Positions 56,019-64,000 of a DNA stretch of 64,000 bases are shown one piece after another. The DNA lies in contig NZ_JAATJC010000001.1 in the NCBI RefSeq assembly GCF_011927725.1, forward strand, positions 1 to 64,000, given 5' to 3'. Both the position numbers and the translations under genes were made by a program. Numbering within the stretch: position 1 is the first letter of the stretch; every line of letters begins with the position of its first letter. The notes beneath the pieces were generated by a model that saw only the letters and a list, made by a program, of their open reading frames with translations, made no database searches and was not told where the DNA came from. The DNA is from Sphingomonas kaistensis. Its GTDB lineage: Bacteria > Pseudomonadota > Alphaproteobacteria > Sphingomonadales > Sphingomonadaceae.

Positions 56019-57524
56019 TCAGGCTTCGCGCACCCGCAATGTCGCAAGCGCCGCCAGGGCCATCACGCCCGCCGCGAAGGCCATGGTCCAGATCGGCTCG
56101 CCCGGGAAAAAGGCCTTCATGATCGAGCCCATCACCGTCGCCACCAGCAGCTGCGGCACGACGATGAAGATGTTGAACAGGCCCATGTAGGTGCCAAGCT
56201 TGGCCTGCGGCAGCGCGCTGGCGAGGATGGCGTAGGGCATGGCGAGGATCGAGGCCCAGGCGATGCCGACGCCGATCTCGGCCAGCAGCAGGTGCTGGGG
56301 ATCGCGCAGGAGGAAGAAGCTGGCGTAGCCGAGCGCGCCCGCGGCGAGGCACAGGGCATGGGTCTTCGCCTTGCCGATCCGCTTGGCGAGTGCCGGAAGG
56401 ACCAGCAGCGCGGCGATCGCGGCAACGCCGTTGTAGACCGCGAACAGCACCCCGACCCAGTTACCCGCTTCCTGATAGGTTGCGCTGTCCGGATCGCTCG
56501 CGCCGAAGAAGTTGAGCGCGACCACCGGGGTGGTGTTGATCCACATGATGAACAGCGCCGACCAGCTGAAGAACTGCACCAGGGCCAGCTGTTTCATCAC
56601 CGGCGGCATGCCCGAGAAGTCACCGACCAGGCTGCCGAGCATGCCCGAGCTGCGCCCGCGCTTGGCGGCGGCAATGGCAAAGGCGGACAGCGCGCCATAA
56701 GCGACCAGCAGCGCGCCGAGCAGGTAGACCTCCTTCTCGAGGCCAAGCTCGGGCACCAGTGCGATCACCAGTCCGCCCGCGGCACCCCACGCGAAGGGCA
56801 CGAGCATCGACCTGCCGGCAAGCGCCGCGCGGGTGTCGCCCAGGTCATGACTCTGCGCCTCGCCGAAACTGCGCATTTCGTCGGGCGAATATTCTCGGGT
56901 GGTGAAGACCGTCCACATCACGGCCAGGAACAGGGCGGTGCCGCCGGCCCAGAAGCTCCATTTGACGGTGTCGGGAATGGCCCCTCCGGAGGCGACGTTG
57001 CTGACGCCCCAATGTTCGAGGAGGTAGGGGAAGATCGAACCGATCACCGCACCCGCGCCGATGAAGGCGGTCTGCACGGCATAGCCCGCGGTATGCTGGT
57101 CGCGGCGAAGCTGGTCGCCGACGAAGGCGCGGAACGGCTCCATCGAGATGTTGAGGCTGGCGTCGAGCATCCACAGCAGCGCGGCCGCGGCCAGGAGCAC
57201 CGGTGCAAGCGGCATCAGCAGCAGCGACAGCGCCGCGAGCAGCGCGCCAGCGACGAAATAGGGACGGCGGCGGCCGAACCGGCCAAGCCAGGTGCGATCG
57301 CTCATGAAGCCGATGATCGGCTGGACCAGGAGACCGGTAAGCGGCGCTGCCACCCACAGCGCGGGCAGGTCGTCGAGGCTCGCGCCCAGCGACTGGAAGA
57401 CCCGGCTCATGTTCGCATTCTGGAGCGCGAAGCCGATCTGGATTCCGAAAAAGCCGAAGGAGATGTTCCACAGCCCCGCCCAGCCCTGCCGCGGCTTTTC
57501 CAGCCGCCCCGTCACCTGATCCAT
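56019..57524 (-). CDS. MFS sugar transporter (SLC45/MalY-like)
   Basis: A 501-residue 12-helix permease. [31 protein letters not shown] and [18 protein letters not shown] resemble the SLC45-like bacterial disaccharide carriers, such as the maltose permease MalY of Caulobacter. It would import a di- or oligosaccharide by proton symport. GGAGGG is 7 nt before ATG 57524. It heads the putative operon MFS-phosphatase-ATPase-permease-permease-binding protein-receptor. Confidence 0.85.
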   Translation of the reverse strand: MDQVTGRLEKPRQGWAGLWNISFGFFGIQIGFALQNANMSRVFQSLGASLDDLPALWVAAPLTGLLVQPIIGFMSDRTWLGRFGRRRPYFVAGALLAALSLLLMPLAPVLLAAAALLWMLDASLNISMEPFRAFVGDQLRRDQHTAGYAVQTAFIGAGAVIGSIFPYLLEHWGVSNVASGGAIPDTVKWSFWAGGTALFLAVMWTVFTTREYSPDEMRSFGEAQSHDLGDTRAALAGRSMLVPFAWGAAGGLVIALVPELGLEKEVYLLGALLVAYGALSAFAIAAAKRGRSSGMLGSLVGDFSGMPPVMKQLALVQFFSWSALFIMWINTTPVVALNFFGASDPDSATYQEAGNWVGVLFAVYNGVAAIAALLVLPALAKRIGKAKTHALCLAAGALGYASFFLLRDPQHLLLAEIGVGIAWASILAMPYAILASALPQAKLGTYMGLFNIFIVVPQLLVATVMGSIMKAFFPGEPIWTMAFAAGVMALAALATLRVREA

Positions 57525-57636
57525 GCACCACCCTCCACTTGTCCCGAGGAAAGCAGGAAAGCCGAGCAGTGCCAATCCTTTGTGCGGTGCAGCAGAATAG
57601 GTATTCACAGGTGACAGAATGCAAGGCTATGACCAG

Positions 57637-57650
57637 TGTGAGCGTTCACA
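57637..57650. promoter_or_regulatory. LacI-family operator-like site in the divergent MFS promoter region
   Basis: TGTGAGCGTTCACA is a 14 bp, CG-centred inverted repeat with one mismatched pair. It lies 15 bp before the fucP-like start and in the 140 bp gap that also holds the promoter of the divergent MFS-led operon. A LacI-family regulator gene is 1.4 kb downstream, making it the natural candidate binder (inference). Confidence 0.55.
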
Positions 57651-57664
57651 AAGGGGGATCAAGC

Positions 57665-58954
57665 ATGGCCGTCGCCGCACCGACCGGAATGGAAGCGCAA
57701 AGTCCGGAGGACGGCGTCGACGCGCCAGAACTGCGCTATTTCGTGTTCGCGCTGTTCTTCATCTTCGGCGGCATCACCAGCCTCAACGACGTGATCCTGC
57801 CCAAGCTGAAGGAGCTGTTCACGCTCAATTACACGCAGGCGATGCTGGTCCAGTTCTGCTTCTTCACCGCCTATCTGGTGATCGGCATTCCGGGCGCGCA
57901 GCTGGTCAAGCGGATCGGCTACATGCGCGGGGCGATGACCGGGTTGCTGGTGATGATGGCCGGCTGCCTGATGTTCATCCCGGCCTCGCGCACGGCGACC
58001 TACGGCCTGTTCCTGTTCGCCCTGTTCGTGCTGGCGAGCGGGGTGGTGATCGTCCAGGTGGTCGCCAATCCGCTGATCAGCCTCCTCGGCAAGGCCCAGA
58101 CGGTGCACAGCCGACTGACCTTTGCGCAGGCGTTCAACAGCCTCGGCACCACCGTCTTCCCGATCGTCGGATCGGCGCTGATCCTCGGCGGGCTGGCGGG
58201 CGTCAGTGCCTCGGACTTCACCGGGGCCGAGCTGGAGGCATACCGCACCGCGGAGACGCAGGCGATCAGCAACACCTATATCGGCCTCGCCGTCGCCTTG
58301 CTGGTGATCGCGGGCGCGGTGTTCCTGTTCCGCAACCGCCTTCCGGGCGAAAGCCACGAGCGCAGCTCGCCGTTCGCCGGTTTCGCGCTGCTCAGCCGCA
58401 AGCGGTTCGGCTTCGGCGCGCTGTGCATCTTCCTTTATGTCGGCGCCGAGGTCTCGATCGGCAGCCTCATCGTCAACTACCTGCAGCAGCGCCACGTCCT
58501 CGCACTGAGCGAGCAGGGCGCCGGCAACCTGATCTTCCTCTACTGGGGCGGCGCAATGGTCGGCCGCTTCATCGGCAGCTGGTTCCTGCGGATCATGAGC
58601 CCGGGCCTGATCCTGGCGACAGTCGCGGTCGGCGCAATCGCGCTGCTGGCGATCTCGACCAACAGCACCGGCGCGGTGGCGGCCTACAGCCTACTGGCGA
58701 TCGGACTGATGAACTCGATCATGTTCCCGACCATCTTCAGCCTGGCCTGCGAGCGGCTCGGCGCGCGGGCGGCGGACGGGTCGGGGATCATCAACATCGC
58801 CATCTTCGGCGGCGCGGTGATCCCGCTGCTGACGGGCATGCTGGCCGACGCCAGCGGCAGCCTGGGCATCGCGCTCCTGCTTCCCGCGGTCTGCTATGCG
58901 ATCATCGCCGCTTATGGCTTCTACGCCCGGCGGCCGGCGTCGGAGCAAGCCTGA
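57665..58954 (+). CDS. FucP-type sugar/proton symporter (MFS)
   Basis: A 429-residue 12-helix permease of the FucP/GluP (fucose, glucose, galactose) group. RYFVFALFFIFGGITSLNDVILPKLKELF, FTAYLVIGIPGAQLVKRIGY and the LTFAQAFNSLGTTVFPIVG helix are typical. GGGGGAT before ATG 57665 decides the start. It probably brings in a monosaccharide such as galactose or fucose. It is divergent from the SLC45-like MFS gene and convergent with the LacI regulator. Confidence 0.9.
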   Translation: MAVAAPTGMEAQSPEDGVDAPELRYFVFALFFIFGGITSLNDVILPKLKELFTLNYTQAMLVQFCFFTAYLVIGIPGAQLVKRIGYMRGAMTGLLVMMAGCLMFIPASRTATYGLFLFALFVLASGVVIVQVVANPLISLLGKAQTVHSRLTFAQAFNSLGTTVFPIVGSALILGGLAGVSASDFTGAELEAYRTAETQAISNTYIGLAVALLVIAGAVFLFRNRLPGESHERSSPFAGFALLSRKRFGFGALCIFLYVGAEVSIGSLIVNYLQQRHVLALSEQGAGNLIFLYWGGAMVGRFIGSWFLRIMSPGLILATVAVGAIALLAISTNSTGAVAAYSLLAIGLMNSIMFPTIFSLACERLGARAADGSGIINIAIFGGAVIPLLTGMLADASGSLGIALLLPAVCYAIIAAYGFYARRPASEQA

Positions 58955-58982
58955 GCGGCGGCTTTTCGGGCGCGTCAAACAG

Positions 58983-59016
58983 GGCCTGAGCGCCCGCTTG
59001 TCGGGCGCGTCAGGCC
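58983..59016. terminator. Bidirectional terminator hairpin after the FucP-type gene
   Basis: GGCCTGA/TCAGGCC (7 bp) with an inner CGCCCG/CGGGCG (6 bp, 5 nt loop) spans 28 bp after the FucP-type stop and includes the stop codon of the lacI-like gene. A similar CGGGCGCGTCA motif occurs just upstream. Confidence 0.65.
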
Positions 59017-60035
59017 AGGCTTGAGCCGCGCACCTTGAGGCTGACGGGAAGCAGCCGCGGCTCGCCTTCCCGTCCCTCGATCCGCTCGATCAGGGCCTCG
59101 ACCAGCGCGAGGCCGGCGGCGCGGGCATCCTGCGCCACGGTGGTCAGCGGCGGGCTTGCGTAGCCGGCGGCGGCAAGGTCGTCGAACCCGACCACCGCGA
59201 CGTCCTGCGGCACCTGGCGCCCGCGTTCCTGAAGCGCCTTCATCGCGCCGATCGCGGCAAGGTCGGAAGCGGCGAACAAAGCGTCATAGGCAAGCCCGCG
59301 GCGTTCCAGCTCGGCGACCGCGGCGCGGCCCTCTTCCTCACTCGGACCGGCATCGACCCGCAGCCGGTCGAAGGCGGGCAGGCTGGCCTCGTCATGCGCG
59401 CGGACATAGCCGCGATAGCGATCGAGGAATTCGGGATAGCCCTCGCTGACTGTGCCGACGAAGCCGATCCGGCGCCGCCCATGGGCGATCAGGTGGCTGG
59501 TCGCCTCGCGCCCGCCCGCTTCATTGTCGGAACCGATCATCGCCCCGAATTCATTGGCGCGCGGGTTGCCCCAGCACACGAAATGGGTGCCGCGACGGAC
59601 CAAAGCCTCGAGCCGCGGGCGATACTGGAGATAGTCGCCGTAGCCGAGCAGGATGATCCCGTCGGCCTTGCGGCTGTCCTCGAAATCGACGTGCCAGTCG
59701 TCGCTCAGTTGCTGGAAGCTGATCAGCAGGTCGTAACCGTGTCCGGCGCAGGCGCGGACCATCGACCCGAGCATCGACAGGTAGAAGGGGTTGATCAGCG
59801 TTTCGTCGGGGGTCGGGTCCTCGAAGAACAGCAGGGCCAGTGTGCGGCTCTGCTGGCGGCGCAGGCCCGAGGCGTTCTTGTCGACCTTGTAATGCAGCTG
59901 CTCGGCAGCGGCGAGGACGCGGGCCCGAGTCTCGGCGCTGACGGCGGGATTTCCGGACAAGGCACGGCTGACGGTCGGCTGGGACACACCGGCCAGGGCC
60001 GCGATGTCGAACGATGTCGGGCGCCGCTGCGTCAT
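59010..60035 (-). CDS. LacI-family transcriptional regulator
   Basis: A 341-residue repressor. The helix-turn-helix is at residues ~7-28 (SFDIAALAGVSQPTVSRALSG) with hinge helix sequence near KVDKNASGLRR, followed by a periplasmic-binding-type effector domain (RTLALLFFEDPT, GIILLGYGDY, GFVGTVSEGYPEF and AVVGFDDLAAAGYASPPLTTV). It most likely represses the adjacent transport and receptor genes until a sugar ligand appears. ATG 60035 is used; GTG 60044 is also possible. It is divergent from a TonB receptor. Confidence 0.92.
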   Translation of the reverse strand: MTQRRPTSFDIAALAGVSQPTVSRALSGNPAVSAETRARVLAAAEQLHYKVDKNASGLRRQQSRTLALLFFEDPTPDETLINPFYLSMLGSMVRACAGHGYDLLISFQQLSDDWHVDFEDSRKADGIILLGYGDYLQYRPRLEALVRRGTHFVCWGNPRANEFGAMIGSDNEAGGREATSHLIAHGRRRIGFVGTVSEGYPEFLDRYRGYVRAHDEASLPAFDRLRVDAGPSEEEGRAAVAELERRGLAYDALFAASDLAAIGAMKALQERGRQVPQDVAVVGFDDLAAAGYASPPLTTVAQDARAAGLALVEALIERIEGREGEPRLLPVSLKVRGSSLA

Positions 60036-60180
60036 TGCCGCCACAGTTTAGCGGGCTGAATACGTATGTATAGCGGGGCGGCATTCTGGTCACTCCGCCA
60101 AACCACGCATAAACTTTGCAGATTGGTGACGTGGTGCGCGCTTGTTCGCCGCACGCGATCGTCCAGGAGGGGTGACGACA

Positions 60181-62946
60181 ATGACGAAATCTTCGAGCAA
60201 CGGCCGCTATTGGCTTGCCGCGAGTCCGCTGGCGCTGTGCGCCGCACTGATCGCAACGCCTGCCTCGGCGCAGGATGTCGCAGCAGGGCCAACCGACGCC
60301 GATGCCGCTGCAGAGATCAGCGCGCAGCAGGACGACACCATCGTCGTCACCGGTCTGCGCGCCTCGATCCGCAACGCGGTCAACCAGAAGCGCAACAACA
60401 GCTCGATCGTTGAAGTGATCGCGGCCGAGGACATCGGCAAGCTGCCCGACGCCAGCATCGGCGAAGCGCTGTCGCGCCTTCCAGGCCTGACCAGCCAGCG
60501 CTTCGACGGCCGCTCCAACAAGCTGTCGGTGCGCGGCCTGTCGCCCGACTTCACCACCACCACGCTCAACGGGCGCGAGATGGTGAGCTCGGACAGCAAC
60601 CGCGCCGTCGAATTCGACCAATTCCCGTCGGAACTGCTGAATGGCGCAGTGGTCTACAAGACCCCCGACGCGGCGCTGACCAACCAGGCGATCGGCGGCA
60701 CCATCGACCTCCTCACCATCCGTCCGCTCAGCCAGAAGCGGCGCACGGTGGCGATCGGCCTGCGCGGCGAGATCAACGACAAGGGCAAGCTCAACCGCGA
60801 CACCAAGGACAAGGGCTATCGCTTCAACATCGCGCTGGTCGATCAGAACGACGCCGGCACGGTGGGCTGGGCGCTCGGCTACGCCCGCATGGTGCAGCCG
60901 ATCCAGGAACAGTGGATCCAGGCCTGGGGCTACGGCAACAACGTCGGCGGCAACGCCGCGCTCGAGGGCATCAAGCCTTACGTCAAGTCGAATGAACTGA
61001 CCCGCGACGGCCTTGCCGGCACGCTGGAATTCATCCCGGTCGACAACTGGCAGAGCCGCCTCGACGTCTTCTATTCGCGCTTCAACGACGAGCAGACGCT
61101 GCGCGGTCAGGAAATTGCGGGCTACACCGCAAGCAGCTTCACCCCGGTGACCACCGCCGACGGGCTGGTGACCAGCGGCCGCTGGAACGGCATCCGCACC
61201 CAGTCGCGCAACGACTTCACCGATCGCAAGGTCAACACCTTCGCCATCGGCTTCAACAACGTCGCGCAATTCACCGATCGCCTCCGGCTCGAACTGGACG
61301 CGAGCTACAGCCGCGCCGACCGCAAGTTCACCGCGGCCGAAACCTACAGCTCGACCGGGCGCGGCCAGACCGGCCTGACCGACAACATCACCTACACGCT
61401 GGGCGGCCCGAACGGGATCAGCGTGGTGAGCGGCCTCAACTATGCCGACCCCAATCTGTGGCGCCTCGGCGACAACCTCGGCTGGGGTGGCCCCTTCTGC
61501 CAGGAAGCGCTCGGCTGGCAGTGCGCAAGCCAGGACGGCTACATCAACCGCGAAGCGTCGAGCGACGATCTCGCCGCGATCAAGCTTGCCGCTTCCTACG
61601 AGTTGGGCGGTCCGATCTCCGACATTCGGGTCGGCGCGCGCTTCGCCTCGCGTGAGAAGACCCAGACCAAGACCGGCGAGTTCCTGACTCTGAATGCCTA
61701 TCCGGCGGTCCTGCCGATCCCGGCCAACCGCCTGGTCGAGCCGGCCGATCTCGGCTTCCTCGGTCTTGGCCCGTCGATTGCCTACGACGTCCGCCAGCTC
61801 ATCGCCGACGGCGTCTATTTCCGCACTCCCAACGATCTCCTCGGCAGCGCCAAGGCCAGCTGGGACGTGTCGGAAGACATCTTCAACACCTACGCCATGG
61901 CCAACATCGACGCCGACCTCGGCGGCATGGATCTGACCGGGAACGCCGGCGTGCAGCTGGTCCACACCGACCAGAGCAGCGCGGGCAACGTGGTCAGCTT
62001 CAACACCGCTGGCGGACTGGTCATCACCCCGCGCCTCGACGGCGACAAATATTGGGACGTCCTTCCGAGCCTGAACCTCAGCCTCGGCCTCGCCCGCAAC
62101 CACAAGCTTCGCCTCGGCGCGGCCAAGGTGCTGTCGCGCAGCCGCATGGACGACATGAACGCCAGCCGCGACGTCAACTTCATCGCCGCCAACGCGCTGT
62201 CGACCGACATCACCCGTTCGCCGTGGACCGGCGGCGGCGGCAATCCCAAGCTTCGCCCGTGGCGCGCCTGGCAGTTTGACGCTTCCTACGAATTCTACTT
62301 CGGCAACGGCGGCTACATTGCGGTCGCGCCTTACTACAAGAAGCTGCTCAACTACGTTTACACCGAGAACGTGCTGACCGACTTCAACGGCATCATCGCG
62401 CCGGGGCCGATCCAGCCGATCCTCCGCGAAGGCTTCATCAGCGCTCCGGCAAACGGTCGCGGCGGTCGCATCTATGGCCTCGAATTGTCGGCCTCGCTGC
62501 CGTTCGGTTCGCTGGTCCCGGCGCTCGAGGGCTTCGGTGCGATCGGCAGCGCCTCGTTCACCAACAGCAAGGTGCGGCGCACCGCCGACGCGGTTCCGGA
62601 AGAGCTTCCGGGCCTGTCGAAGCGCGTGCTCAACGGAACGCTCTACTTCGAGCGGGCTGGCTTCGGTGCCCGCGTCAGTGCCCGTCACCGTTCGAAGTTC
62701 CTCGCGGAAAGCTTCGCGCTTGGCCTGACCAGCGAGCTGCGCTTCGCCAAGGCCGAGACGATCCTCGACGCGCAGGTCAGCTATGACCTGACCAACGTCG
62801 GCTTCAAGGGGCTGTCGCTCTACGTGCAGGGCTCGAACCTGACCGACGAGCCGTTCGTCCAGTATTTCGGCGACGACGAGCGGCGGGTCCGCAACTACCA
62901 CACCTACGGCCGCAACTTCATGGCCGGCGCGACCTGGAAGTTCTAA
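60181..62946 (+). CDS. TonB-dependent receptor (TIGR01782 type)
   Basis: A 921-residue outer-membrane receptor. A signal peptide ends at ATPASAQ; the TonB box is DDTIVVTG, and the plug has VIAAEDIGKLPDASIGEALSRLPGL and KLSVRGLSPDFTTTTLNGREM. The barrel ends RNFMAGATWKF. It belongs to the same group as the receptor at 48-51 kb but is not a recent duplicate. GGAGGGG precedes ATG 60181. A tryptophan-halogenase-family gene follows, an arrangement common in carbohydrate loci of Caulobacter, Xanthomonas and sphingomonads. Confidence 0.92.
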   Translation: MTKSSSNGRYWLAASPLALCAALIATPASAQDVAAGPTDADAAAEISAQQDDTIVVTGLRASIRNAVNQKRNNSSIVEVIAAEDIGKLPDASIGEALSRLPGLTSQRFDGRSNKLSVRGLSPDFTTTTLNGREMVSSDSNRAVEFDQFPSELLNGAVVYKTPDAALTNQAIGGTIDLLTIRPLSQKRRTVAIGLRGEINDKGKLNRDTKDKGYRFNIALVDQNDAGTVGWALGYARMVQPIQEQWIQAWGYGNNVGGNAALEGIKPYVKSNELTRDGLAGTLEFIPVDNWQSRLDVFYSRFNDEQTLRGQEIAGYTASSFTPVTTADGLVTSGRWNGIRTQSRNDFTDRKVNTFAIGFNNVAQFTDRLRLELDASYSRADRKFTAAETYSSTGRGQTGLTDNITYTLGGPNGISVVSGLNYADPNLWRLGDNLGWGGPFCQEALGWQCASQDGYINREASSDDLAAIKLAASYELGGPISDIRVGARFASREKTQTKTGEFLTLNAYPAVLPIPANRLVEPADLGFLGLGPSIAYDVRQLIADGVYFRTPNDLLGSAKASWDVSEDIFNTYAMANIDADLGGMDLTGNAGVQLVHTDQSSAGNVVSFNTAGGLVITPRLDGDKYWDVLPSLNLSLGLARNHKLRLGAAKVLSRSRMDDMNASRDVNFIAANALSTDITRSPWTGGGGNPKLRPWRAWQFDASYEFYFGNGGYIAVAPYYKKLLNYVYTENVLTDFNGIIAPGPIQPILREGFISAPANGRGGRIYGLELSASLPFGSLVPALEGFGAIGSASFTNSKVRRTADAVPEELPGLSKRVLNGTLYFERAGFGARVSARHRSKFLAESFALGLTSELRFAKAETILDAQVSYDLTNVGFKGLSLYVQGSNLTDEPFVQYFGDDERRVRNYHTYGRNFMAGATWKF

Positions 62947-62965
62947 GGCCGCGCAATATGTCGGG

Positions 62966-62989
62966 ACCGGCCGCCTGGCGGCGGCCGGT
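62966..62989 (+). terminator. GC-rich hairpin between receptor and halogenase-family gene
   Basis: ACCGGCCGCC/GGCGGCCGGT forms a 10 bp stem with a 4 nt loop, 20 bp after the receptor stop. There is no T-run, so it may lower downstream expression or protect the receptor mRNA and not fully stop transcription. Confidence 0.45.
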
Positions 62990-63022
62990 CACCACGTCCC
63001 GGGCGGAACAGGAAGCTTTCCC

Positions 63023-64000
63023 GTGCAGCGGATAAGCAAGGTCGTAATTGTGGGCGGCGGGACCGCCGGCTGGATGAGCGCGGCGCTGCTCGGCCGCACC
63101 TTCGGCCGCACCCTCGACATCACGCTGGTGGAATCAGACGAGATCGGCACCGTCGGCGTCGGCGAGGCGACCATTCCGCCGATCCTCGTCTACAACCAGG
63201 CGCTCGGAATCGACGAGGCGGAATTCCTCCGCGAGACCCGCGGCACCATCAAGCTGGGCATCGAGTTCCAGAACTGGGGCACGCTCGGCCACCGCTACAT
63301 GCACGCCTTCGGAGACGTTGGTCACTACCACGGCCTCTCCCCCTTCGTGCATTACTTCCTACGCGCCAAGGCGGCGGGTCTGGCCGATCGCCTGGGCGAT
63401 TATTCGCTAGGTGAGCGGGCGGCCTATGCCGGACGCTTCGGCCATTTGCCGCGGGTTCCGAACACTCCGCTCGCCGGGCTCAATTACGCGTATCACTTCG
63501 ATGCCGGCCTGTACGCGCGCTACCTGCGCCGGATCGCCGAAGGCCATGGGGTGACCCGGCAGGAAGGCCTCATCCAGTCGGTCGAACGCGACGGCGAAAG
63601 CGGCCACGTACAGTCCGTGGTCCTGGCCGACGGATCACGAATCGAGGGCGAGCTGTTCCTCGATTGCTCGGGCTTTCGCGCGTTGCTGATCGGCGAGGCG
63701 ATGGGAGTCGACTGTCAGGACTGGACCCACTGGCTGCCGGCCGACCGCGCGTGGGCGGTACCGACCGAGAATGTCGGCGAGCCGCGGCCGTACACCCAGT
63801 CCATCGCGCATCAGGCGGGGTGGCAATGGCGCATTCCGTTGCAGCACCGCACCGGTAACGGCCACGTGTTCGCGTCCGCCTTCATGGGTGAAGACGAAGC
63901 CCGCGACGTGCTGCTGGCGAACCTCGAAGGCAAGCCGATCGCCGAGCCGCGGCTGCTCAAGTTCACGACCGGACGGCGCGAACGCTTCTGGGAGAAGAAT
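63023..64000 (+). CDS. Tryptophan-halogenase-family flavoprotein, N-terminal part (3' end outside window)
   Basis: 326 codons of an FAD-dependent protein that continues past the window. The FAD-binding motif is GGGTAGW at residues 11-17. The lysine that relays hypochlorous acid in true halogenases is present (K77 in TIKLGIEFQNW), and the WxWxIP motif is intact at 267-272. The catalytic glutamate region expected near residue 345 is not visible. AGGAAG before GTG 63023 supports the start. Located after a TonB receptor in a sugar locus, a role other than tryptophan chlorination is likely; such genes are common in glycan-use clusters but their substrates are unknown. Confidence 0.87.
   Translation, partial: MQRISKVVIVGGGTAGWMSAALLGRTFGRTLDITLVESDEIGTVGVGEATIPPILVYNQALGIDEAEFLRETRGTIKLGIEFQNWGTLGHRYMHAFGDVGHYHGLSPFVHYFLRAKAAGLADRLGDYSLGERAAYAGRFGHLPRVPNTPLAGLNYAYHFDAGLYARYLRRIAEGHGVTRQEGLIQSVERDGESGHVQSVVLADGSRIEGELFLDCSGFRALLIGEAMGVDCQDWTHWLPADRAWAVPTENVGEPRPYTQSIAHQAGWQWRIPLQHRTGNGHVFASAFMGEDEARDVLLANLEGKPIAEPRLLKFTTGRRERFWEKN

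Noticed and set aside
59551..62901. Open minus-strand frame of 1,116 codons opposite the second TonB receptor
   Set aside because: It is antisense to a gene with clear family motifs. Long antisense frames are expected in DNA with this GC bias, and the translation has no domain-like features.

Overview
The window reads as a 64 kb piece of chromosome from a high-GC alphaproteobacterium of the order Sphingomonadales (Sphingomonas/Sphingomicrobium-like). Supporting signs are a GcrA cell-cycle regulator, an alphaproteobacterial petABC operon, two long TonB-dependent receptors of the Xanthomonas/Caulobacter type, several asparagine-rich or glycine-rich small secreted proteins, frequent GTG/TTG starts and very strong GC bias at third codon positions. 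No rRNA, tRNA, CRISPR array, transposase or phage gene was seen.

The first ~36 kb is mostly housekeeping: the end of accD, folC, an AmpG-type permease, an orphan Rieske oxygenase, a single-domain response regulator, an rRNA pseudouridine synthase, rplY-pth with a 2OG-Fe(II) oxygenase-like gene, a MASE1-PAS-GGDEF diguanylate cyclase and ychF. Downstream of ychF lies a 1.1 kb cassette of three small genes closed by a second, frameshifted copy of the ychF 3' end. Next come a VOC protein, apt, the cytochrome bc1 operon petABC, hemF behind an FNR-like box, lipB, two small lipoproteins, queC-queE, hslO, cspA, a YceI protein, argD with a TPR membrane protein, an ABC-2 permease, gcrA, an hsp20 gene with a ROSE-like 5' hairpin, parE, a formyltransferase-like/beta-propeller protein, a potassium channel and two tail-to-tail TonB-like genes.

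From about 37 kb to the right edge the window is a carbohydrate-use region. It encodes an aldose 1-epimerase and a full set of enzymes for the oxidative De Ley-Doudoroff route of D-galactose: galactose 1-dehydrogenase, an SMP-30 lactonase, galactonate dehydratase, 2-keto-3-deoxygalactonate kinase and the matching aldolase. With these are a GH1-like glycosidase and three GH43-type proteins. Then follow a TonB-dependent receptor, a complete ABC sugar importer (ATPase, two permeases, lipoprotein binding protein), an inositol-monophosphatase-family phosphatase and an MFS sugar permease, all on the minus strand and possibly one operon. Opposite them are a FucP-type permease, a LacI-family regulator, a second TonB-dependent receptor and a tryptophan-halogenase-family flavoprotein cut by the window end.

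A reasonable model (inference) is that GH43/GH1 enzymes free galactose, arabinose or similar sugars from plant or algal glycans, the TonB receptors take oligosaccharides across the outer membrane using TonB proteins such as the pair at 35-36.5 kb, the ABC and MFS systems bring them across the inner membrane, and galactose is oxidised to pyruvate and glyceraldehyde 3-phosphate. A LacI-type operator sits in the divergent promoter between the two MFS genes. No single wholly new system stands out; the most unusual features are the duplicated ychF end, the formyltransferase-like/propeller protein, the GH43 enzyme with a helical insertion, and the mixed TonB/ABC/MFS/phosphatase operon.
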